19,582 nucleotides of DNA from contig JAJRQP010000050.1 in assembly GCA_024280195.1 (NCBI GenBank), forward strand, positions 1 to 19,582. Reading direction: 5' to 3'. Numbering within the stretch: the stretch's first letter is position 1; each line of letters starts with the position of its first letter. The DNA is from Bacteroidota bacterium (GTDB taxonomy: Bacteria; Bacteroidota; Bacteroidia; Flavobacteriales_D; Crocinitomicaceae). The notes under the pieces were generated by a model. It worked only from the letters and a program-made list of their open reading frames with translations, did not search any database and was not told the DNA's origin. This document shows, piece by piece, positions 7,657-14,392 of the stretch. Made by a program: the position numbers and the translations under genes.

Positions 7657-8034
7657 ATGCTTTTGAAAGAAATAGGTCGTGCACTTGTAATTTTAATGGT
7701 TCTACTTTCTTGCGACAGAGATAAGATAGAACCTATTCAGCAAGTGGAAGACGAAATAATTGATTGCTCGGGAATTGCACCTTCTTTTGCAAACGACATC
7801 CAACCCATATTTATAAATAGTTGTGCAACAGTTAATTGTCATAGCACAAGTGTTAATGCTGGAGGATACACATCTGAAACGTATCAAGAAATAAAGGACA
7901 ATGACTCATTATTTCTGAAAACAATTAAAGGAGAATATGGAGTTGTCGCAATGCCCTATTTTGCGCCGAAATTACACGATTCTCTCATAAAAAAGATAGA
8001 ATGCTGGATGATAGATGGTAGTCCAAACAACTAG
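7657..8034 (+). CDS. Small c-type cytochrome-like lipoprotein (CX4CH)
   Basis: 125 residues. A hydrophobic N-terminus ends in the lipobox LLSC (C19), so it is predicted to be membrane-anchored. The mature part has a single heme-attachment candidate, C56-ATVN-C61-H62 (CX4CH, one residue longer than the usual CXXCH but known in tetraheme cytochromes c3). It is preceded by FANDIQPIFINS and followed by M99-P100 as a possible distal ligand. The end, KLHDSLIKKIECWMIDGSPNN, closely follows the KLxDxxIxxIxxWIxxGAPNN ending of small cytochrome c-like domains common in Bacteroidota lipoproteins. Heme binding is inferred from this pattern. The start codon directly follows the stop of the large lipoprotein gene. 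Its job is unknown; electron transfer or a structural heme domain are both possible. Confidence 0.72.
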   Translation: MLLKEIGRALVILMVLLSCDRDKIEPIQQVEDEIIDCSGIAPSFANDIQPIFINSCATVNCHSTSVNAGGYTSETYQEIKDNDSLFLKTIKGEYGVVAMPYFAPKLHDSLIKKIECWMIDGSPNN

Positions 8035-8110
8035 GCAAAAATTAAAATTTGTTATCCTTTTCACCCTCCATTTTCAACCTGCAGGGTAAAATTGTTACAA
8101 GGGTTAATAA

Positions 8111-8151
8111 CCACGAATGCACGAATAAAGTTGTTATTCGTGCATTCGTGG
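8111..8151. repeat. Perfect 18-bp inverted repeat with 5-nt loop between convergent genes
   Basis: The left arm 8111-8128 (CCACGAATGCACGAATAA) is the exact reverse complement of the right arm 8134-8151, with AGTTG as loop. Each arm contains a duplicated ACGAAT. The hairpin lies between the ends of two convergent genes (8034 and 8176), the usual place for a bidirectional terminator, but neither side has a U-tract, so a classical intrinsic terminator is not well supported. It may instead be an REP/MITE-like dispersed element; a copy search would decide. Confidence 0.8.
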
Positions 8152-8175
8152 CATAAAGGACAGTCTAAGCCAGGC

Positions 8176-8589
8176 TTAACAATATTGATTGTAAGCTTCT
8201 GCTAGATTCTCTGCAATCATTTCAGCTGTTGCCCCTTCAATGTGGTGTCTTTCTAAAAAGTGAACTAACTTACCATCTTTAAATAAAGCAATTGATGGTG
8301 AAGAAGGAGGGTAAGGCAAGAAATAATTTCGAGCCTGTTTTGTTGCCTCAGCATCTACCCCAGCAAAAACAGTTGCAAGTGTTGTAGGTTTTTTATCATT
8401 TGTAATTGAGATTTTTACTCCTGGACGCATATTTCCTGCTGCGCAACCGCAAACAGAATTAACAACCATTAAAAGGCTTTCTCCGCTATTTTCTATTATT
8501 TCATCAACCTCAGAAGCACTTGTCAATTGGTTAAAACCAACAGACGTTAAATCTTCTTTCATTGGTTGAACTAGTTCTGGTGGGTACAT
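8176..8589 (-). CDS. Bacilliredoxin, BrxA/BrxB (YphP/YqiW) family
   Basis: 137 residues, full length for the family. The protein starts MYPPELVQPMKEDL, as BrxA/BrxB do, and carries the characteristic C47-G48-C49 in NSVCGCAAGNMRPG, instead of the CXXC of thioredoxins; a cysteine is also the last residue (C137). Characterised members remove bacillithiol from mixed disulfides with proteins (de-bacillithiolation) in the cytoplasm. The gene therefore hints that this organism makes bacillithiol or a related thiol (inference; no bsh gene is in the window). A full-consensus -7 box lies in the 37-bp gap to the upstream oxidoreductase, so it can be transcribed on its own. Confidence 0.9.
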   Translation of the reverse strand: MYPPELVQPMKEDLTSVGFNQLTSASEVDEIIENSGESLLMVVNSVCGCAAGNMRPGVKISITNDKKPTTLATVFAGVDAEATKQARNYFLPYPPSSPSIALFKDGKLVHFLERHHIEGATAEMIAENLAEAYNQYC

Positions 8590-8614
8590 AATTTATGTGT
8601 TTTATTATTTGTTA

Positions 8615-8622
8615 CAAAGATA
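8615..8622 (-). promoter_or_regulatory. -7 promoter box of the bacilliredoxin gene
   Basis: The minus strand reads TATCTTTG, a full match to TAnnTTTG, 25 nt before the ATG and just after the stop codon of the upstream oxidoreductase gene. A -33 TTG is not evident. Confidence 0.5.
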
Positions 8623-8626
8623 GGCT

Positions 8627-9673
8627 TTATTCTTTGCTTTGAAAGCGACTTATGTTTACTTCTTTTTCTAGTCCTTTTCCTTCGAGTAAATAATCAACAA
8701 ATTCTTCAGAAAGTAAAGGAGCAAGCATGTATCCCTTTGCGCCTAAACCATTAAAAATATGACAATGAGAATAAGTTGGATGTGTCCCAATCGTCGGCCT
8801 TCTGTCTTTTACCGTCGGACGAACTCCTGCAATTTGTTCTACAACCTCAACCTCCTCATCTATAATGTAAGAAAGGTTGTCTAAAATATGCCGCTTTGAT
8901 TCTTCCGTAATATTGGTAGTAGTGTTATGCCACTCGTAAGTAGAACCAACCTTAAATTTTTGGTTTCCTTTTGGGAGAATGAAACATTTTCTATTTAGCG
9001 AAACGTCTTCGGGAAGTTCTTTAGAACGAATCGTTAAAACCTGCCCTTTTGTTGGGTCAATAGGTAAATCCTTAAAGAATGGGTTTGTGAAATTGAGGTA
9101 CCCTTGGCAGAAAACAATTTCATCGTATGAAATACCTTTATAGTTGGTCTCCTTCAATTGAGAAAAATCAAACTCTTCATTAAGTATCGTTCCTTTCTTA
9201 GAGAACAATTCTAATGTCGTTGAAAAAAATGAATCCACATCAATAAAATAGGTTTCTTTTACCCTTCCCGAACCAAAAGGATTCTTTCCTAAAGAATAAT
9301 CATAATCACTTTTATCAACAGGAGTCATATATGCATGAAAATTTTCTCGTTTTTCTTTCTTTAACCAAAAGTCTCGTTCTTGCTCTGAAGAAAATAAACG
9401 ACGAATAGGAACCGGGTGAAAAAAGGAAGAACCAGTTTCTGCTTCTATGTTTTTGTAGAATTTTTTAAGGTAAGGAAGAAAGTCATCTACTCGCCAACTT
9501 TTGGTCATTCTACGAAAAACTAATGGGTTAATCATACCTACCGCAACCTTTGAACTGTCGTTCGTTTGATTATCCACAAGACTAACATCACAACCTCTTT
9601 TTTGCAGTTGCAAAGCGACACAAACTCCAGCCAGTCCCGCCCCCACCACAAGCATTGATTTTCTATTCTTCAT
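8627..9673 (-). CDS. FAD-dependent oxidoreductase, DAO superfamily (glycine oxidase/MnmC-C-like)
   Basis: 348 residues. The N-terminal dinucleotide fold VVGAGLAGVCVALQLQKRG (residues 9-27) ends with a downstream acidic residue (SLVDN), as in the D-amino-acid oxidase superfamily. AVGMINPLVFRRMTKSWR (44-61) resembles the G.xNP segment of the MnmC FAD domain. The C-terminal part has the second FAD motif GVRPTVKDRRPTIG and the closing GLGAKGYMLAPLLSEEFVDY. It probably oxidises a secondary amine or amino acid, but the substrate is not readable from sequence. Similarity to the oxidase half of MnmC (cmnm5U34 to nm5U34) is suggestive only. Its ATG is the last unit of an (AGTTATG)8 repeat, so translation may be sensitive to repeat number. 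It lies 114 bp downstream of comF. Confidence 0.82.
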   Translation of the reverse strand: MKNRKSMLVVGAGLAGVCVALQLQKRGCDVSLVDNQTNDSSKVAVGMINPLVFRRMTKSWRVDDFLPYLKKFYKNIEAETGSSFFHPVPIRRLFSSEQERDFWLKKEKRENFHAYMTPVDKSDYDYSLGKNPFGSGRVKETYFIDVDSFFSTTLELFSKKGTILNEEFDFSQLKETNYKGISYDEIVFCQGYLNFTNPFFKDLPIDPTKGQVLTIRSKELPEDVSLNRKCFILPKGNQKFKVGSTYEWHNTTTNITEESKRHILDNLSYIIDEEVEVVEQIAGVRPTVKDRRPTIGTHPTYSHCHIFNGLGAKGYMLAPLLSEEFVDYLLEGKGLEKEVNISRFQSKE

Positions 9674-9726
9674 AACTCATAACTCATAACTCATAACTCA
9701 TAACTCATAACTCATAACTCATAACT
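9671..9726 (-). repeat. Heptanucleotide tandem repeat (AGTTATG)8 ending in a start codon
   Basis: Eight exact copies of CATAACT on the plus strand (AGTTATG on the coding strand). The last unit supplies the ATG of the FAD oxidoreductase. Every other unit also contains an ATG, which reads five codons to a stop (M-S-Y-E-L, or M-S-Y-E-E for the unit just before the start). The mini-ORF beginning two units upstream ends in a TGA that overlaps the true start as ATGA. Degenerate remnants (ACTCTAACACTCATAAC) follow at 9731-9747. Such repeats can change copy number by slippage. Confidence 0.97.
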
Positions 9727-9787
9727 CCACACTCTAACACTCATAACCCCTTTACACCTATCAACTTCCATTATTACTTAAAAAACA

Positions 9788-10477
9788 TCACTTAGCAATT
9801 GCTAAAGTAACAACACTTATCAAAATATCCGGATGAACTTTCCGAATTGCATTAGTCATCGCTTCAATAGTTGAACCCGTTGTAATCACATCGTCCACAA
9901 TCACAGCGTGTTTATAAGAAGATATTGAAGAGCTGATTTTAAAAATTTCACTTACATTATCCCACCGTTGAAAGCGTGATTTTTTTGTTTGAGTTTCAGA
10001 ATGTTTGGTCCTAATCACCGATTTAACATCCAACTTTCTTTCAAAGGTTTCGCAAATTCCTTTTGCAAGCGCATCGCTTTGATTGTACCCACGAATAAAC
10101 TTTTTCTTTGGATGTAGCGGAACAGGAAAAACTACATCAACAGTGTCTAGCTCTTTGATAACATTTAAATTCGTTCCAAGTTGATTTCCAAAATACGTTG
10201 CTAACGATGGGTTGTCTTTATATTTAATAGAGAACAGAATATTTTGAGATGCCTTGTTTTTTTCAAAGAAGAAATGAGCATACGTTTTTTGAATTTTAAT
10301 TCTACCCCAAAATAATTTATCCATAGAGCTTTCTTCTGTGAGCAAATGAAAATTAGTTGGAGAAATCGTGTCATTACAAAACACACAAATCTGTTTCTCT
10401 GATACCGGCAATTCTTTTTCACACACCAAACATTGATTAGGATAAATCAAGTGCAGTAAATCATTAATTATTTTCAT
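9788..10477 (-). CDS. comF: ComF family phosphoribosyltransferase-like protein
   Basis: 229 residues. The N-terminal zinc-finger-like cluster is C16-xx-C19 (QCLVCE) and C31-xx-C34 (CVFC). The C-terminal half is a type I phosphoribosyltransferase fold with RGYNQS (129-134) and the PRPP-binding loop VIVDDVITTGST (192-203). This is the standard ComF/GntX architecture. In naturally transformable bacteria ComF is a cytoplasmic protein needed for uptake or integration of transforming DNA; its biochemical reaction is not firmly established. No other competence gene is nearby. A TAACTTTA box ends 5 nt before the start, suggesting its own promoter. Confidence 0.9.
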   Translation of the reverse strand: MKIINDLLHLIYPNQCLVCEKELPVSEKQICVFCNDTISPTNFHLLTEESSMDKLFWGRIKIQKTYAHFFFEKNKASQNILFSIKYKDNPSLATYFGNQLGTNLNVIKELDTVDVVFPVPLHPKKKFIRGYNQSDALAKGICETFERKLDVKSVIRTKHSETQTKKSRFQRWDNVSEIFKISSSISSYKHAVIVDDVITTGSTIEAMTNAIRKVHPDILISVVTLAIAK

Positions 10478-10482
10478 TGAAA

Positions 10483-10490
10483 TAAAGTTA
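10483..10490 (-). promoter_or_regulatory. Candidate -7 box directly in front of comF
   Basis: The minus strand reads TAACTTTA (one mismatch to TAnnTTTG), ending 5 nt before the comF ATG. A -33 TTG at the expected distance is not present. Confidence 0.35.
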
Positions 10491-10549
10491 CAATAAATAA
10501 AATTGAGAAAAAACTAAACCGTTTAATTGATTTTTGTTTTTGGAAACGC

Positions 10550-10582
10550 TTGTGGGACAACGCTTCAGACTTTTGTCCACAA
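10550..10582. repeat. Imperfect inverted repeat TTGTGGGACAA / TTGTCCACAA
   Basis: The left arm TTGTGGGACAA (10550-10560) pairs with the right arm TTGTCCACAA (10573-10582) except for one bulged G, leaving a 12-nt loop. The right arm contains TTGTCCACA, one mismatch from the DnaA-box consensus TTWTNCACA. It could be a hairpin at the comF/nrdB boundary or a protein-binding site; no U-tract follows. Confidence 0.4.
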
Positions 10583-10612
10583 ATTGATGTTTACAACAAT
10601 AAAAAAACACCC

Positions 10613-10643
10613 TTGACTTCAGCTTAAATCTGTGTTATTTTTA
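10613..10643 (+). promoter_or_regulatory. Candidate nrdB promoter with -33 TTG and -7 TATTTTTA
   Basis: TTG at 10613-10615 and TATTTTTA at 10636-10643 (one mismatch to TAnnTTTG) are about 25 bp apart centre to centre, the best-spaced -33/-7 pair I found. A transcript from here would carry an untranslated leader of roughly 330 nt before nrdB, or could be a separate small RNA. A second box, TATATTCG, at 10968-10975 is an alternative close to the start. Confidence 0.35.
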
Positions 10644-10979
10644 TAGAACCAAATTTAAACACTTGATGTTAAAGGCGTAAGACTAAATTGATGATTTTAT
10701 CGACAAAAACAAAGCATTTAACTGTGAATATCTTTATGTAAAATGTTAATAAACTAACAAAGGTCGAAGCGTAAAGGGATTGAGTGGGTAAATGTTAATA
10801 ACATCGATAAATTGTGAATTTCTTTAGTTGGTAGATGGAAGAATTTTAGCAATTTTTGTATGCCTCTTAAGCGGAAATCAAACGCATTACCTGCCGAGAA
10901 TTTTAAAAAGAGGAAACAACACTTTTTTGAAGTAAAAAAACAAAAAAACGACTTTTTTGTATAGGAATATATTCGCTAA

Positions 10980-11966
10980 ATGTTAAAAAAAATGGAACAA
11001 GAAGAACCGATTTTAAAAGAAAACGAAAACAGATTTGTATTGTTTCCAATCGAACACGATGACATTTGGAAAGCGTATAAAACTCAACAAGCATCAATTT
11101 GGACAGCGGAGGAATTAGATCTTTCACAAGATATATATGATTGGGCAGAAAAACTGACAGATGATGAGCGATTTTTTATTGAACACATTCTTGCGTTTTT
11201 TGCAGCTTCTGACGGAATCGTTAATGAAAATTTAGCAGAAAACTTTGTAAAAGAAGTTCAGTACACAGAAGCTAAATTCTTCTACGGCTTTCAAATAATG
11301 ATGGAAAACATTCATTCAGAAACATATTCATTATTGATTGATACTTATATCAAAGACGATAAGCGAAAAGATTATTTGTTCAATGCACTCGAAACATTTC
11401 CTCCTGTAAAGAAAAAAGCAGAATGGGCATTGAATTGGATTGATAACGGAAGTTTTGCCGAAAGATTAGTTGCCTTTGCAGCAGTGGAAGGGATTTTCTT
11501 TTCAGGTTCTTTTTGCTCTATCTTCTGGTTGAAGAAAAGAGGCTTAATGCCGGGCTTAACGTTCTCAAACGAGTTAATTTCTCGTGATGAGGGAATGCAC
11601 ATGGAATTTGCAGTGTTACTTTACAACGATCACCTCGTTAATAAACTGTCAAAAGAAAAAGTACAAGAAATAATAACCGTTGCAGTTGATATTGAGAAAG
11701 AATTTATATTAGAATCATTACCTGTTAGATTAATTGGAATGAATTCTGATTTAATGTCACAATACATTGAATTTGTTGCAGATAGGTTGTTAGTTGAACT
11801 TGGAAACGAAAAAGTTTATAACGCAACAAACCCATTTGATTTCATGGACATGATTAACCTTCAAGGAAAAACAAACTTCTTTGAAAAAAGAGTGGGTGAA
11901 TACCAAAAAGCAGGTGTTTTAAATAACGATGGTGACACCAGCTTTACAATGAACGAAGACTTTTAA
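10980..11966 (+). CDS. nrdB: Class Ia ribonucleotide reductase, beta (radical-generating) subunit
   Basis: 328 residues. Ferritin-like diiron protein that stores the tyrosyl radical used by NrdA to reduce ribonucleotides. Metal ligands are D47 (EELDLSQD), E109 and H112 (MENIHSETY), E170 (AAVEGIFFSG), and E204 and H207 (RDEGMH); the radical tyrosine is Y116. The sequence is closer to eukaryotic R2 (LAFFAASDGIVNENL, ENIHSETYSLLIDTYI) than to E. coli NrdB. The C-terminal tail ends FTMNEDF, the peptide that docks on the alpha subunit. Start: ATG at 10980, or the fifth codon ATG at 10992, which gives MEQEEPILKENENRF and better matches where relatives begin. nrdA follows after 37 bp, so the two form an operon. 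Confidence 0.96.
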   Translation: MLKKMEQEEPILKENENRFVLFPIEHDDIWKAYKTQQASIWTAEELDLSQDIYDWAEKLTDDERFFIEHILAFFAASDGIVNENLAENFVKEVQYTEAKFFYGFQIMMENIHSETYSLLIDTYIKDDKRKDYLFNALETFPPVKKKAEWALNWIDNGSFAERLVAFAAVEGIFFSGSFCSIFWLKKRGLMPGLTFSNELISRDEGMHMEFAVLLYNDHLVNKLSKEKVQEIITVAVDIEKEFILESLPVRLIGMNSDLMSQYIEFVADRLLVELGNEKVYNATNPFDFMDMINLQGKTNFFEKRVGEYQKAGVLNNDGDTSFTMNEDF

Positions 11967-12003
11967 TAAAATTATAATAAAACCAAAAAACAACCAAGCG
12001 CCC

Positions 12004-14364
12004 ATGTATGTTACAAAGAGAGACGGAAGAAACGAGGCTGTAAAGTTCGATAAAATTACAGCGCGCATCGTAAAGATGTGTTACGGACTAGACCCATTAG
12101 TGTCGCCAGAAGCGGTTGCAATGAAAGTGATTGAGGGTGTGTTTGATGGAGTAACAACTACTCAATTAGATAACCTCGCAGCAGAAGTTGCAGCAGCAAA
12201 AACAATTGAACACCCTGATTATGCATTGCTTGCATCGAGAATTTCGGTGTCTAATATGCATAAAGAAACAAAGAAAGTTTTCTCTGATGTGATGACTGAT
12301 TTGTACACGTACATTGATCCTAAAACAGGAGAGAATGCATCGTTATTGTCAGAAGAAGTTTACAACGTTATTCAAGAGAATAAAGAGAAATTAGATTCTA
12401 GTATTATTTACGACAGAGATTTTAAGTACGATTATTTTGGTTTTAAAACATTGACGCGCTCGTACCTGTTGAAGTTGAATAATATCATCGTTGAAAGACC
12501 TCAGCAAATGTTGATGCGTGTTTCTATAGGTATTCACAAAAACGATGTTGATGCTGCAATTAAGACATACAACTTAATGTCAGAAGGTTGGTTTACACAT
12601 GCTACCCCAACATTATTTAATTCTGGAACACCAAAGCCGCAAATGTCATCTTGTTTCTTGTTAACAATGAAAGAAGATAGCATCGAAGGAATTTATGACA
12701 CACTGAAATCATGTGCTCAAATTTCTCAATCTGCTGGTGGAATTGGTTTGGCTTTGCATGATATTCGTGCAAAAGGAACTTACATTAAAGGAACAAACGG
12801 ACAATCAAATGGGATCGTCCCAATGTTGCGTGTATTTAACGACACAGCAAGATATGTAGATCAAGGGGGAGGGAAACGTAAGGGTTCTTTCGCAATGTAT
12901 ATTGAACCTTGGCATGCTGATGTATTTGATTTCCTTGACTTGAAAAAGAATCACGGAAAAGAAGAACAAAGAGCAAGAGATTTATTCTACGCACTTTGGA
13001 TTCCAGATTTATTCATGAAACGTGTGAAAGAAAACGGAGAATGGACTTTAATGTGTCCTCACGAGTGTCCAGGTCTTTCTGATACACACAGTGAAGAATT
13101 TGAAGCATTATATACTAAGTACGAAGCGGAAGGAAAAGGTCGTAAGACGATTAAAGCGCAAGACTTATGGTTTAAGATCTTAGAATCTCAAATCGAGACA
13201 GGTACGCCTTATATGATGTACAAAGATGCTGCAAACGCAAAATCTAATCAGCAAAATTTAGGAGTAATTAAGTCTTCTAACTTATGTACAGAAATTATTG
13301 AGTACACTGCTCCAGATGAGGTTGCTGTTTGTAACTTGGCTTCTTTAGCATTGCCGAAGTACATTACTGCAGACAAGAAATTTGATTTTGATAAGTTATT
13401 TGAAGTGACGTATCAAGCAACGATAAACTTGAATAGAATTATTGATGGTAACTTCTACCCAGTAGAGGAAGCAAGAAATTCTAACATGCGTCACCGCCCT
13501 ATCGGATTAGGTGTTCAAGGTTTAGCTGATACATTCATTCTATTAGGAATGCCTTTTGAAAGCGAAGATGCAAGAGCATTGAACAGAGATATATTTGAAA
13601 CAATGTATTATGCTTCTATGACTGCATCAAAAGATTTAGCAAAAGTAGAAGGACCTTACGAAACGTTCGCTGGTTCTCCAACTTCTAAAGGTGTTTTCCA
13701 ATTCGATATGTGGGGGGTTACTCCTTCTAATAGATGGGAATGGGATGTGCTGAAAGAAGAAGTGAAAGAGCATGGTGTAAGAAACTCATTGTTATTAGCT
13801 CCTATGCCAACGGCTTCTACAGCGCAAATATTAGGAAACAACGAGTGTTTCGAGCCATATACATCAAATGTTTATACTAGAAGAGTTCTTTCGGGAGAGT
13901 TCATCATTGTTAACAAGCATTTATTAAAAGACTTGGTAAAAGAGAACTTGTGGAACCACGAAGTACGTCAACAAATTATGGCAGACAACGGTTCTATTCA
14001 AGACATCGCTGTTATTCCACAAAGAATTAAAGACCTATACAAAACAGCTTGGGAGATTTCTCAAAAAGCAATCATTGATCAAGCTGCAGATAGAGGAGCA
14101 TTCATTTGCCAATCTCAATCATTGAATATCTTTATGCAGAATGCAAACTTTGGTAAACTGACTTCTATGCATTTCTATGGATGGGAGAAAGGGTTAAAAA
14201 CAGGAATGTATTACTTAAGAACGAAAGCTGCTACAGATGCAATTAAGTTTACAATTGACAAGTCTGCAATACAAGAACCAACAGCAAAATCTTTAGTTGA
14301 AGCGGAAGAAGCGGAACAGTGCTCAATCGACAATGGAGACGACTGTGAAATGTGTTCAGGGTAG
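12004..14364 (+). CDS. nrdA: Class Ia ribonucleotide reductase, alpha (catalytic) subunit
   Basis: 786 residues, near the length of eukaryotic R1. An N-terminal ATP-cone (about 1-90, starting YVTKRDGRNEAVKFDKI) senses ATP/dATP for overall activity control. Catalytic residues: C217 in PQMSSCFLL and C443 in VAVCNLASLAL form the redox pair, C428 is the thiyl-radical site, and N426 and E430 complete SNLCTEIIE; these are offset by one from human R1 numbering. The C-terminal C781-xx-C784 (DCEMCSG) is the shuttle that is re-reduced by thioredoxin or glutaredoxin. It acts with NrdB in the cytoplasm to make all four dNDPs. A perfect terminator follows 28 bp after the stop. Confidence 0.97.
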   Translation: MYVTKRDGRNEAVKFDKITARIVKMCYGLDPLVSPEAVAMKVIEGVFDGVTTTQLDNLAAEVAAAKTIEHPDYALLASRISVSNMHKETKKVFSDVMTDLYTYIDPKTGENASLLSEEVYNVIQENKEKLDSSIIYDRDFKYDYFGFKTLTRSYLLKLNNIIVERPQQMLMRVSIGIHKNDVDAAIKTYNLMSEGWFTHATPTLFNSGTPKPQMSSCFLLTMKEDSIEGIYDTLKSCAQISQSAGGIGLALHDIRAKGTYIKGTNGQSNGIVPMLRVFNDTARYVDQGGGKRKGSFAMYIEPWHADVFDFLDLKKNHGKEEQRARDLFYALWIPDLFMKRVKENGEWTLMCPHECPGLSDTHSEEFEALYTKYEAEGKGRKTIKAQDLWFKILESQIETGTPYMMYKDAANAKSNQQNLGVIKSSNLCTEIIEYTAPDEVAVCNLASLALPKYITADKKFDFDKLFEVTYQATINLNRIIDGNFYPVEEARNSNMRHRPIGLGVQGLADTFILLGMPFESEDARALNRDIFETMYYASMTASKDLAKVEGPYETFAGSPTSKGVFQFDMWGVTPSNRWEWDVLKEEVKEHGVRNSLLLAPMPTASTAQILGNNECFEPYTSNVYTRRVLSGEFIIVNKHLLKDLVKENLWNHEVRQQIMADNGSIQDIAVIPQRIKDLYKTAWEISQKAIIDQAADRGAFICQSQSLNIFMQNANFGKLTSMHFYGWEKGLKTGMYYLRTKAATDAIKFTIDKSAIQEPTAKSLVEAEEAEQCSIDNGDDCEMCSG

Positions 14365-14392
14365 AAAATAGATTAGAAGTAGCAACACTTCC

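Larger units (their letters stand above)
10478..10979 (+). other. Long gene-free leader between comF and nrdB
   Basis: 502 bp without a convincing ORF on either strand, and with no recognisable tRNA or riboswitch. It separates divergent comF and nrdB, so both promoters must lie here. Seen inside: an imperfect inverted repeat (10550-10582); a TTG/TATTTTTA promoter candidate (10613-10643); two copies of AAATGTTAATAA (10741-10752 and 10790-10801); two copies of TGTGAATwTCTTTA (10723-10736 and 10813-10826); and an A/T-rich stretch just before nrdB. The size and internal repeats suggest regulatory content for dNTP synthesis genes (inference). The palindromic NrdR box found in many bacteria was looked for by eye and not seen. 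Confidence 0.6.

Noticed and set aside
8061..8089. ACCCT...AGGGT hairpin downstream of the cytochrome-like gene
   Set aside because: Only 5 bp of GC-containing stem with a mismatch and a long loop, and no T-run; too weak to call a terminator.
9671..9726. Possible CRISPR-like array
   Set aside because: The units are contiguous 7-mers without spacers; this is a simple tandem repeat.
10941..10959. CAAAAAA...TTTTTTG inverted repeat before nrdB
   Set aside because: The stem is made almost only of A-T pairs in a homopolymer-rich stretch; expected by chance and unstable as RNA.
10478..10979. NrdR box or cobalamin riboswitch upstream of nrdB
   Set aside because: Neither the NrdR palindrome (like ACACTATATATAGTGT) nor conserved B12-box sequence was found by eye, and a class I enzyme would not need a B12 switch.
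10903..11127. Minus-strand open frame of 74 codons across the nrdB start
   Set aside because: It overlaps the well-supported nrdB coding region, is Phe/Leu-rich from reverse-complement A-rich sequence, and has no promoter or family match.
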